DNA of 64,000 nt from an uncultured Opitutia bacterium (lineage in GTDB: Bacteria > Verrucomicrobiota > Verrucomicrobiia > Opitutales > Coraliomargaritaceae): positions 1 to 64,000 of the forward strand of contig CAKZOI010000073.1 in the NCBI GenBank assembly GCA_937136395.1, written 5' to 3'. The notes below the pieces were generated by a model. The model saw only the letters and a program-made list of their open reading frames with translations. It was not told the DNA's origin and searched no databases. Every line of letters starts with the position of its first letter. Position 1 is the stretch's first letter. The translations under genes were made by a program, and so were the position numbers. This document shows, one piece after another, positions 1 to 8,973 of this stretch.

Positions 1-39
1 GACCAAAGCCTCGCACAATCGTAAATCAGAATTAGAACT

Positions 40-3000
40 TTGCTAAATAAAACTTTTTTATCTCTACTGACTTTTTCTTTAATTCCCTTAGCAAGTCAGG
101 CCACATTAAAAGATCAATTCAAGTCGCCCCCCCAAGAAGCTGCCCCTGAAACGTGGTTTCACTTAATCAGTGGTAACGTCAGCAAGCCTGCATTAACCAA
201 GGACTTGGAAGCGATTTCGGGAGCTGGAATACAGGGCATTCAGCTTTTTCATGGTAGAGGTCGCCCTTGGCCAGGTGTCAGCCCTCAGATCACTACGCTC
301 AGCGAAAACTGGGACGACATGATCGAACATGTAGCCGACGAAACCCAACGCCTCGACCTGCAATTTACGATGCAAAACTGCCCAGGGTGGGCAATGTCTG
401 GGGGTCCATGGATCACGCCAGATAAAGCAATGCGACATCTCATCTGGAGCCGTCAAGATATCAATGGAGGCGCACCGATCTCAATCAGCCTAGCCCAACC
501 ACAACCAAGCAAGGAAGATTGGCGCGATTATCGCGATATCACTGTGCTCGCATTTCCCACACCTGCGGATGATAATGGCAAACACCTCAAACCAATCCAG
601 ATCCAGAGTAATCGCCCCGATTTGGCTTGGCAGGATTTACTCGACGAGAAGCCCAAAACAAATCTCAACATCAACGCCGCTGGCCCGTACGCTTGGCTTG
701 AACTCACCTTTGCCCAAGCGACACACCTACGTTCGATAGAGCTGCAACCAATCGAACTATTGATGAAACGTCGAAATTTCGATCCGGATGCAAAGGTCCT
801 TCTAGAAGCCTTTGTTGATGGCCATTGGATAGCGGTTGGCACACGCACGATACCACGCGGCACATGGCAGGACAGGCAACCCGAGTATCCTCTCGTTCTC
901 GCCTTCCCTGACACCGTGTCACAAAAATTTCGATTAACCTTTCAGTCGAAACATGAGATGGCGCTCACCTATTTGCGCTTATCCTCGGCCGCACGAGTCC
1001 ATGACTGGCGGGGACAAGCTGGCTACGCACTTCGCAGCTTAGAACGTGGTAACATACCGTCACAAGATCCCGCAACTTGGGTAAAGGCAGAACACATTCT
1101 AGATCTTACAAATAAAGTCGATGCCAGTGGCAAGCTCACTTGGAACGCTCCTGAGGGCAACTGGACTGTATTACGTTTCGGTCATGTGAATACCGGGGTG
1201 AAAAACAAGCCAGCCCCCCCCGAGGCGACTGGCTTCGAGTGCGATAAGCTTTCCCCCGCGGGGGCTGAACAGCATTTCGCAGGCTATATTGGTCGCCTCA
1301 CAGAAAACGGCGGACCTGCCGACAAAGGGCGACTTCAAGGCATGCTCATCGATAGCTGGGAGTGCTACACGCAAACGTGGACTCCTGCGATGGAAGGCGA
1401 GTTCGCCGAACGGCGTGGCTACGCATTACGCAACTGGCTACCAGCACTGGCTGGCTATGTTATCAACGACCATGACACCAGTGAACGTTTCCTACGCGAC
1501 TGGCGTAAAACAATTAGCGACATGCTGGTGCACAACTATTTTGGCCGACTCGGCGAGCTGGCTCGTGAACGTGGCATGCAGCTCTATTTCGAAACTGCCA
1601 TCGGTGACGTTTCTCCTGGCGACATCCTGCAATACTTCGGCAAAGCCGATATCCCGATGTGCGAATTTTGGCAACCCAACGACCCCCACTGGGGTGGGTT
1701 TGAAGCCAAGCCAATTCACCCGACCGCATCCGCTGCACATATCTACGGTAAGCCCAAAGTCGCTGCCGAGGCGTTCACCAACATCGATCATCGCTGGAAT
1801 GATCACCCCTTCTCCTTTAAGCATCTAGCTGATTTTCACTTCGCACTCGGTGTCAATCACCTCGTCTTCCACACCTACACGCACAACCCCTTGGATCACG
1901 TCCCGGGCACTTCATTTGGAAACCGAATTGGCTCACCATTCGTCCGCGGGCAAACTTGGTGGCTACACATGCCACTCTTCACGGATTACATCGCGCGATG
2001 CCAAACCATGTTGCAGGAAGGGCATCCCGTAGCCGATGTGCTCTGGTATCTCGGCGACGACCTCAATCATAAACCGCCCCAATCACGTCCCTTCCCTAAC
2101 GGCTATGCGTTCGACTACTTAAATCATGATGTGCTGATAAACCGAATCGAAGTCGTTGATGGAGCGTTGCAAACTCCGGAAGGAGTCCGCTGGAAAGTTC
2201 TCTGGCTCCCAGAGGAAGATTGCGCACGACTCACCCTGGCAACCCTGAGACGCTTACAACAACTGATCCAAACAGGCGCGACTGTGATCGGCTCCGCTCC
2301 TAAGCAAAACCCAAGTCTCCATAACCTCGCAGAGTCCGACAGTGAATTCCATTCCTTAGTCGATGCACTCTGGGGAACCGACCCTGAAAGCCACGGCGAT
2401 CGTCAAATCGGTAAAGGTCGACTACTCTGGGGCGCAGACCTCGCAAGCACGCTTAAAAAGCTCAACATCTTACCGGATGTAATCGGCACACAAGCATCTG
2501 CCTGGTGCCACCGAAGAAGCGGTGACACCGACATATACTTCATCGCAGGCGACCGCCAAGTTCCATTAAGCGCGAACCTTCGCTTCCGTGCAAAAGGCAT
2601 ACCAGAACTTTGGGACCCTCTGACGGGCACCGCGACAAACATCGCAACCTACACAACCGATGAGACTCACACCACAGTCCCCATAAATCTACCGGCGGGG
2701 GGATCCACCTTCGTAGTGTTCCGCCCTGGTGAAGCCACACCGAAATTCACCCGTATCGATAAAGGCGATACAACGCTGATTGATGCCTACGATTACAGCC
2801 GTGTTGAACAAACCCCACGCGGATCGACCACTGGCCTCACACCTGGCGAGCCATTGCAACCATGGGTCGATAATCCTCGCCCACAGTTTAAACTACTCGA
2901 CGATGGCACACACTTGCTCGCATTCGAAAATGGCAACTACCGGCTCACCCGCAGCAATGGCACCAGCACCCATATTGAAGTCACTGGAAGCAAACAACTG

Positions 3001-3489
3001 CCAATCAATCGGGATTGGACCCTCTCCTTCCCTAAAGGGTGGGATACGCCTGAAATGCTCAAACTCCCAAGCATAATACCCTGGTCTGAATTGAAGGAAC
3101 CCGCAGCCCAAGCATTTTCTGGCACCGCAAGCTATCGCAGCTCTATTGAATTCACAGCAATCCAGCAAAACCAACGTATCGTCCTCGACCTAGGTCGTGT
3201 AGGCGACATTGCCGACATACGCATCAACGATCAAAAAGTCACCACACTCTGGGCTCCACCCTTCCGAGCGGACATTACGCAATATTTGCAGGTCGGCGAG
3301 AATCAGATCGAGATTCGAGTCACCAATACTTGGCACAATCGACTGAGCTATGACGCTTCACTACCCAAGGCAAAACGTAAAACATGGACGTTCGCTGGCC
3401 CGAAGCCCAATATGCCCATGGAACCTGCAGGTCTTCTCGGCCCAGTTGTTCTTGATATCGGCACTATCGTTAAAATCCCCCAACCATAA
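40..3489 (+). CDS. GH106 family alpha-L-rhamnosidase, secreted
   Basis: The 1149-residue protein starts at a TTG codon and opens with a typical signal peptide (hydrophobic stretch at residues 5-20, cleavage near SQA). The mature start, running into the TWFHLISGNV and QLFHGRGRPWPG segments, matches GH106 enzymes, and the length is normal for that family (about 1000-1150). The C-terminal 130 residues form the jelly-roll sandwich seen at the end of GH106 proteins (IVLDLGRVGDIADIRIN, then VTNTWHNRLSYD). GH106 members remove alpha-L-rhamnose from complex glycans in the periplasm or outside the cell. The stop codon overlaps the start of the following sulfatase (TAATG), so the two are probably co-translated. 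The start is uncertain because no Shine-Dalgarno sequence is visible and only 39 bases precede it here. Confidence 0.87.
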   Translation: MLNKTFLSLLTFSLIPLASQATLKDQFKSPPQEAAPETWFHLISGNVSKPALTKDLEAISGAGIQGIQLFHGRGRPWPGVSPQITTLSENWDDMIEHVADETQRLDLQFTMQNCPGWAMSGGPWITPDKAMRHLIWSRQDINGGAPISISLAQPQPSKEDWRDYRDITVLAFPTPADDNGKHLKPIQIQSNRPDLAWQDLLDEKPKTNLNINAAGPYAWLELTFAQATHLRSIELQPIELLMKRRNFDPDAKVLLEAFVDGHWIAVGTRTIPRGTWQDRQPEYPLVLAFPDTVSQKFRLTFQSKHEMALTYLRLSSAARVHDWRGQAGYALRSLERGNIPSQDPATWVKAEHILDLTNKVDASGKLTWNAPEGNWTVLRFGHVNTGVKNKPAPPEATGFECDKLSPAGAEQHFAGYIGRLTENGGPADKGRLQGMLIDSWECYTQTWTPAMEGEFAERRGYALRNWLPALAGYVINDHDTSERFLRDWRKTISDMLVHNYFGRLGELARERGMQLYFETAIGDVSPGDILQYFGKADIPMCEFWQPNDPHWGGFEAKPIHPTASAAHIYGKPKVAAEAFTNIDHRWNDHPFSFKHLADFHFALGVNHLVFHTYTHNPLDHVPGTSFGNRIGSPFVRGQTWWLHMPLFTDYIARCQTMLQEGHPVADVLWYLGDDLNHKPPQSRPFPNGYAFDYLNHDVLINRIEVVDGALQTPEGVRWKVLWLPEEDCARLTLATLRRLQQLIQTGATVIGSAPKQNPSLHNLAESDSEFHSLVDALWGTDPESHGDRQIGKGRLLWGADLASTLKKLNILPDVIGTQASAWCHRRSGDTDIYFIAGDRQVPLSANLRFRAKGIPELWDPLTGTATNIATYTTDETHTTVPINLPAGGSTFVVFRPGEATPKFTRIDKGDTTLIDAYDYSRVEQTPRGSTTGLTPGEPLQPWVDNPRPQFKLLDDGTHLLAFENGNYRLTRSNGTSTHIEVTGSKQLPINRDWTLSFPKGWDTPEMLKLPSIIPWSELKEPAAQAFSGTASYRSSIEFTAIQQNQRIVLDLGRVGDIADIRINDQKVTTLWAPPFRADITQYLQVGENQIEIRVTNTWHNRLSYDASLPKAKRKTWTFAGPKPNMPMEPAGLLGPVVLDIGTIVKIPQP

Positions 3490-4925
3490 TGAACAAATCA
3501 CATAGTCCAATCCACTCCATCTACAAGCTAGCCCTTACAGCCATCCTCAGTTTGGTCGCAGCCGCCCCGATCTATGCAGACACAGCCGAAACACGACCAA
3601 ACATTATATTCATCCTCACCGATGACTTAGGCTTCAACCAAATTGGCGCTTATGGGGACACTCCGATTCAGACACCGCACCTCGACAAACTTGCAAGCCA
3701 GGGCATCCGCTTCACCCAAGCGTATTCGGGCAACACCGTCTGCTCTCCATCTCGTGTATCGCTTTTCACCGGTCGCGATGGTCGCTTGATGGAGAACAAC
3801 TCAAATACCGTGCAATTACGTGACATTGACGTAACCATCGCCCACGTCCTCAAGTATGGTGGATACGATACGGCACTCTTTGGTAAATATTCAATTGGCT
3901 CTGAAATGGGTGTCACCGATCCCCTAGCCATGGGCTTTGATACTTGGTATGGTATGTATTCCATTTTAGAAGGTCACCGTCAGTATCCGCACATCATGTG
4001 GCGCGATGGTCAAAAAATTCGCATCCCTGAAAACGAAGGTGGACAAAAAGGCGCCTATGCACAAGAGCTCTTTACCAACGAAACGCTCGATTATATACGT
4101 GAAGAACGTGAGAACCCGTTTTTCGTCATGCTCGCATATTCCTCACCACACGCGGAATTAGCCGCTCCGCATAAATACATTCAACCATACGAAAACGTAT
4201 TCCCGAAAAAAGCCTACACTGGCATGTCTACCGGCGAGCCTAGTGACAAATATGCTTGGTATTACCCAGAAGCCGTCGCCCACCCACACGCGACATTAGC
4301 TGGCATGATTTCTGCCTTGGACGACTATGTAGGGCAGATTGTCGCCGCTCTCGAAGCCCAAGGTATTGCTGACAATACACTGATCTTCTTTACCTCCGAC
4401 AACGGTCCACACGACGAAGGCGGAGCGAGCCCTGAATTTTTCAATGCCTCCGCGCCCTACAAAGGAATGAAACGCGATCTCTACGATGGCGGCATTCATG
4501 TTCCGATGATCCTTTCATGGCCCAAAGCCATACAAACAGGTCGCGTTGATGATACCCCATGGGCATTTGCCGATGTATTACCGACCTTTGCAGAGCTTGC
4601 TGGCGTTTCGTTAAACAATGTCCCACGCGTCAAGACAAACGGCACATCCATCGTCCCTCGACTAAGCGATGAACCGCAGACCATACCCGAACGCATCCTC
4701 TATTGGGAATTTGGCAAGCAAGCAGGCGATCCAAACTCAGGCATCATTGGAGAAGTATTTCAAGCTGCTCGACGCGGACAGTGGAAGGCAGTCCGCTATG
4801 GCATGGATGCAAAGGTAGAACTCTACAATCTAGAAACCGATCCAGGTGAAGATGTAGAACTTTCGAAAGAGGAACCGCTTATTTACAAGGAGTTCGTTGA
4901 ACTCTTCGAAAAATATAAGGGATAA
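3489..4925 (+). CDS. Family S1 sulfatase, secreted
   Basis: A 478-residue formylglycine-dependent sulfatase. A signal peptide (residues 1-30) precedes the core, which starts PNIIFILTDDLG with the paired metal-binding aspartates. The maturation motif is C85-S-P-S-R, the classical CxPxR in which Cys is oxidised to formylglycine. A second metal-site segment, FFTSDNGPHDEGG, lies near residue 305. The start overlaps the GH106 stop by one base, so it probably removes sulfate esters that block the rhamnosidase. The exact sugar and sulfate position cannot be read from the sequence. Confidence 0.92.
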   Translation: MNKSHSPIHSIYKLALTAILSLVAAAPIYADTAETRPNIIFILTDDLGFNQIGAYGDTPIQTPHLDKLASQGIRFTQAYSGNTVCSPSRVSLFTGRDGRLMENNSNTVQLRDIDVTIAHVLKYGGYDTALFGKYSIGSEMGVTDPLAMGFDTWYGMYSILEGHRQYPHIMWRDGQKIRIPENEGGQKGAYAQELFTNETLDYIREERENPFFVMLAYSSPHAELAAPHKYIQPYENVFPKKAYTGMSTGEPSDKYAWYYPEAVAHPHATLAGMISALDDYVGQIVAALEAQGIADNTLIFFTSDNGPHDEGGASPEFFNASAPYKGMKRDLYDGGIHVPMILSWPKAIQTGRVDDTPWAFADVLPTFAELAGVSLNNVPRVKTNGTSIVPRLSDEPQTIPERILYWEFGKQAGDPNSGIIGEVFQAARRGQWKAVRYGMDAKVELYNLETDPGEDVELSKEEPLIYKEFVELFEKYKG

Positions 4926-4989
4926 GTTAAATTACTTAGCGCGCCTCTCAAGAGGTTCGCCGAGCAAACTCCCGATATCTGAATGCGGC

Positions 4990-5655
4990 TCAGTCTAAAA
5001 CAAGCACACTGATGTCTCGAAAAAATACTTTGCTCATCGGATCGTGTGCTTGAAGAGCAAATGTGCCGCGCCCTACGCGAATATGAGGCGACTCATCAGA
5101 TAGCTTCTGCAGCTGGGGTTCTTCATACCGATTTACCACGACACCGTCCACAAATACAGTCACCGTATTAGCTTCCACTCGAATAACATACTCGAACCAT
5201 TCGCCATCGATATTGGGCGATGGACTCAACACATCTTTAATCGCATAAATGCTTCCCGTCTTTCGAGCATCTTTATGTGTAGAGTTAATCTGCGCTTCCA
5301 AGCCCCATTGCGGCCAACCATTTTGTTGAAACTTTGTGTGAAAGAATATCCCTGAATTGGCACCAGGCATTGTTTTGATCTCTGCACGAAATACAAAATT
5401 ACCAAATTCAGCGGGAACACCTTCTTTTCCAATCCAGAACAAATGGGCACGGCCGCCCTTCACTTGCAGTGTCCCATCTTTAAGAATTTTAAAGACCCCC
5501 AAGGTCTCGTCATTCGATTGCCAACCATCTAGACCAGTGCCATCAAATAAAACATGCGGATTAGCCGAATCCTCTGCAGAGACACTGCCAAGCACTGCAT
5601 GCGCCAACGCAAAGATAACGAATACGGCAGAACCAAATGTTGTGGATGGAATCAA
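4990..5655 (-). CDS. DUF1080 (3-keto-disaccharide hydrolase-like) secreted protein
   Basis: This 221-residue protein has a signal peptide (cleavage near VSA at residue 26) followed by the typical DUF1080 start HVLFDGTGLDGWQS. The segment GANSGIFFHTKFQQ and the end VRVGRGTFALQAHDP are also characteristic. The fold is a concanavalin-like jelly roll of about 200 residues, so this is essentially one complete domain. Some family members hydrolyse 3-keto-glycosides; others are only annotated. It lies 64 bases downstream of the GH106-like gene on the same strand and is probably co-transcribed. It converges on the sulfatase at 3489-4925, with no clear terminator between them. Confidence 0.85.
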   Translation of the reverse strand: MIPSTTFGSAVFVIFALAHAVLGSVSAEDSANPHVLFDGTGLDGWQSNDETLGVFKILKDGTLQVKGGRAHLFWIGKEGVPAEFGNFVFRAEIKTMPGANSGIFFHTKFQQNGWPQWGLEAQINSTHKDARKTGSIYAIKDVLSPSPNIDGEWFEYVIRVEANTVTVFVDGVVVNRYEEPQLQKLSDESPHIRVGRGTFALQAHDPMSKVFFRDISVLVLD

Positions 5656-5719
5656 AACAGATAAAACTGACGACTAAACTCAAAAGTGCAGAACCACTAT
5701 AGATACAAATACCGAGGCC

Positions 5720-8700
5720 CTAATAGCGAATAATTGGGGCTTCTAGCAGACCTGCAGGGAAAAACTCATATCCTTCAGTATAATTCGACCCCGTGGTTCG
5801 AAAACTCACGGGCGCAGTAATAATACTCTCTTTGGGCACACGGTGAAATGGTCCAAATAAGTTTTGGCGAGTCAGTGTCAGTTCGATGCGCAGTAAAGGA
5901 CGATCCGTAGTTGCTTTCGATTGTGTTTGATAAGGCGGAAACGCGAGCATCTCCTCGAATTCGCCATGCCTCACTGACGCGCATGCTCCAGCAAACTTAG
6001 GTAATTCGCACATAAAACTGGCCCCTTCATCGATCTCCTGAAGCTGCTTTAAATAGCAGACGCGACCTGAATAAAATGGTAAACCTTGATCGACAAGGTC
6101 GCCGACATAAATATATTCTGGAAGCTCATCCAAGGTAAAGCGTCCCGCTTTTTTGGTAACTCCGAAAGCGCCAAATAAATAGATCGCTTCGATATCCGAA
6201 TCAGAACGAATTCGCGACTTAATGTTTAAAACATTTTTGCCATGACGCAAAGCGTCGATAGGCAGTGGTAGACACTTCAGTGCCACATCAATCCTCCACT
6301 TCGGGTCGCAAGGAATCACCACCGATTGCCCATTAAGGGAAATGTCCCAGCGATCAGGTTGCTCCATCACAAGCTCGAGTTCTGGAGGCAAAACGTTTAC
6401 ATCAAATTCAAACTCTAATTCCAAATCTGGCCCTATATCGGGTTTACCTTGATCACACCAAGGCTGCACCATAGTTCCGGTGCGCAGCGGCCAACCAAGC
6501 GACTCTCGTATTGCATCGTCAATTCGCAATACATCCTCTTGGTCGTGCCATGGACCACCATCTAACTTATAACGAGCACGATCCATCACGAGCGCATTTG
6601 ACTCGTCTAGTTCATAATCAAATGGTCCCTGAAGCTCTTGAGACGTATCGAAAGTCCGCTCCTTAGTTCGCTTGCTTGACACAGCAGACAAGGCATTCAC
6701 GCGAACACGGAAAACATGCTCTTGAAGTGGTTCAAAGTTTAGTGACCATTGTAAGCCTTCACTACTTGAGCGTGCATCTAAAGGATCAACGATACCAACA
6801 CGGCAATTCAACCGTTCGACAGAACCTGCTGCTGCGAGATTTACATACACGTTCTTGATTTCACTCTCCGTCGTATTGACTAAGGCGACGATCACATCGC
6901 CATTTTCTAGACGACGCACATGGCTAAGTATACCTGCGACCCCAACTCCTCGATTCAACTGCAAGAGTTGCTCACTGGAGCTACGAAGGGCAGCAATGAT
7001 CGATGTTTGATTCCAGCCCGAGCTGCCAATTTCATCCACAAAAGCTCTTGGCTCATTACTGAGTTCAGCATCAAGATATTCTGGACAAGGCCCCGCGAAG
7101 ACAACAGATCCTCCTGCAGCACTGAAGGCTTTCAAAATCTTCAAAGTCGTGCCGCGCAAAGTGTCCATTCCTCCTAAGACAATTGAACGGTAACGCATAT
7201 GACCTAGTCGGAAAAAGACTTCATCATCGACTAGCTCAACACTACCAAGACGATCCATTTGCTCTTCATCGCCATAATCAAAATCGATTTGAGCATCGAC
7301 CAGCCAATGATACATTGATGCAAATTTCTCCTCAATCGAATCGATTTGAGCCGAATCAGAGCCCAACCATTTAGACCAGCCTAAGTAGAACTGCGCCCAC
7401 AATGATTCGCCTGGATGAACGACTAGAACATCACAGTCAGGCTCCCCTTGTTGGAGCAACAGGTTGATTCTCGAAAAGTAATCTTCAACGTATTTGTATT
7501 CAGGATACCAAGCTGACTGATGTGAAATACTCGATGGGTAATCACGCTTGGATTCACCAGCCATCGAATACCAAGATAAATGATGACAGCGAAGATTAAT
7601 CCCCTGAAACGCCTGCCAATCGCCTATACGTTTATGACCATCGAAGCCCATATCCCAACCGGTGCAGCCATACAGCTCTGAAAGCGCGTAGGCTTTGCCC
7701 AGTTGGCGGGTTGATGAAACAACTTGTTTCGCCACCCAAAAAGATTCACAACGCTTAGACAAGACATCAATGCCAGGATAACTCATCGTTTCGTAATAAC
7801 GAAATAACGAACCAACTGGAACTGCTTGTGCAGCCAAAGAATCTTCGTGCAAGACATGGCCAGTAAGCTGCAAATTATTACTCTCACACCAGTTGGCACA
7901 TGGCTGTGCCCAATTTGCTATAAACAAGCGTTGTAACAGCTCCGCATACTGCCATTTCAACTTAGAAAGTTTCTGCCCTTTGTATTGAAAAAACAGCTCA
8001 GGCAAACGCCCTCGCAAGGACTCACCAAAATGCGATTCGAACGTATCGAATAACTTTTCAGTGTAAGGAATAGAATGTGAAGGTCGACTAGCGCCAGGCT
8101 GCTCTACAGCATCGCATAAGATAAAGCCACGGTGCGGTTCGTCTGTAAATATTCCCTTGATGGATTTACCGAAATATTCACCGCAATGCTGGCGATACTT
8201 CTCGTGCGTGGATTCGATAAACGCATCAGTCGCGTCGCGGTTCAATGTATCTAAGTAAGAACCACCATTGTAGAAACTATGGGAGGGGTGAATTTCTCGA
8301 TAGAAAACGAGCAACTGCTTCCCCTTTGGACAGCATTCAAACGAATGACTCTCAACAGATTCATAAGCCGCCAAATGTAGGTCCTCCAAGTCCACTAGAT
8401 GCGCTTCTATAAAATCATCTCTCGTAGGCCAATCGATAGCTTCTTCCGAAGAATACTGCTGGAGCACAATTGAACGCATTCGATATTCCTGCCCGGTAGT
8501 TACCATGCCCCCGGCAGTGCCACTCGGCCAACGGTCTTCATCGTATAACCACCCTTCGAGTCCCTGCTTGGAGCATTCTTCTGCACAAGAATTAATAAGA
8601 TCAAACCACTCTTCACCCAAATATTCATTCTTTAGGCCCGTGCGCGAATGCATAAATGCACCGCCCATACCCATCGTTTTCATGACGTCTATCTGGCGGA

Positions 8701-8857
8701 GCAGCTCGTCTTCCTTCAAATCTCCATTCCAAGACCAGAATGGCTTACCACGTAATTCAGCAGGCGGATTCAAAAACGACTCCATAAAGTCCCCCGCAGT
8801 GCCTCCTATAGTGCCCACGGCGTCGCTATCTTCGCTAGTATTACTGAATAATTCCAT
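5720..8857 (-). CDS. GH106-like glycoside hydrolase without signal peptide
   Basis: A 1045-residue protein starting with about 25 polar residues, then the segments FLNPPAELRGKPFWSWNGDL, MGMGGAFMHSRTGL and GWLYDEDRWPSG. These match large glycosidase-like proteins related to GH106: a TIM barrel, then beta sandwiches. A galactose-binding-like sandwich lies near the C-terminus (around residues 830-930). No signal peptide or lipobox is visible, so it may act in the cytoplasm on imported rhamnosides, unlike the secreted GH106 at the window start. DUF1080 follows 64 bases downstream. The overall family is fairly secure; the substrate is inferred from the neighbours. Confidence 0.72.
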   Translation of the reverse strand: MELFSNTSEDSDAVGTIGGTAGDFMESFLNPPAELRGKPFWSWNGDLKEDELLRQIDVMKTMGMGGAFMHSRTGLKNEYLGEEWFDLINSCAEECSKQGLEGWLYDEDRWPSGTAGGMVTTGQEYRMRSIVLQQYSSEEAIDWPTRDDFIEAHLVDLEDLHLAAYESVESHSFECCPKGKQLLVFYREIHPSHSFYNGGSYLDTLNRDATDAFIESTHEKYRQHCGEYFGKSIKGIFTDEPHRGFILCDAVEQPGASRPSHSIPYTEKLFDTFESHFGESLRGRLPELFFQYKGQKLSKLKWQYAELLQRLFIANWAQPCANWCESNNLQLTGHVLHEDSLAAQAVPVGSLFRYYETMSYPGIDVLSKRCESFWVAKQVVSSTRQLGKAYALSELYGCTGWDMGFDGHKRIGDWQAFQGINLRCHHLSWYSMAGESKRDYPSSISHQSAWYPEYKYVEDYFSRINLLLQQGEPDCDVLVVHPGESLWAQFYLGWSKWLGSDSAQIDSIEEKFASMYHWLVDAQIDFDYGDEEQMDRLGSVELVDDEVFFRLGHMRYRSIVLGGMDTLRGTTLKILKAFSAAGGSVVFAGPCPEYLDAELSNEPRAFVDEIGSSGWNQTSIIAALRSSSEQLLQLNRGVGVAGILSHVRRLENGDVIVALVNTTESEIKNVYVNLAAAGSVERLNCRVGIVDPLDARSSSEGLQWSLNFEPLQEHVFRVRVNALSAVSSKRTKERTFDTSQELQGPFDYELDESNALVMDRARYKLDGGPWHDQEDVLRIDDAIRESLGWPLRTGTMVQPWCDQGKPDIGPDLELEFEFDVNVLPPELELVMEQPDRWDISLNGQSVVIPCDPKWRIDVALKCLPLPIDALRHGKNVLNIKSRIRSDSDIEAIYLFGAFGVTKKAGRFTLDELPEYIYVGDLVDQGLPFYSGRVCYLKQLQEIDEGASFMCELPKFAGACASVRHGEFEEMLAFPPYQTQSKATTDRPLLRIELTLTRQNLFGPFHRVPKESIITAPVSFRTTGSNYTEGYEFFPAGLLEAPIIRY

Positions 8858-8973
8858 CTAAATGAAGTTTTTTATTGCCCACAATAGAGTCAAGGCAATT
8901 GAAAGAAACTATTCTTATAAATTGTATGACAGCATGTAAACCACCCTAGTAGCCAATCTATACGACTCAAATA

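Noticed and set aside
1289-1828. Open frame of 179 codons on the plus strand within the first GH106 gene
   Set aside because: It is a shifted frame of a well-supported gene, rich in Ser, Thr and His, with no leader or motif.
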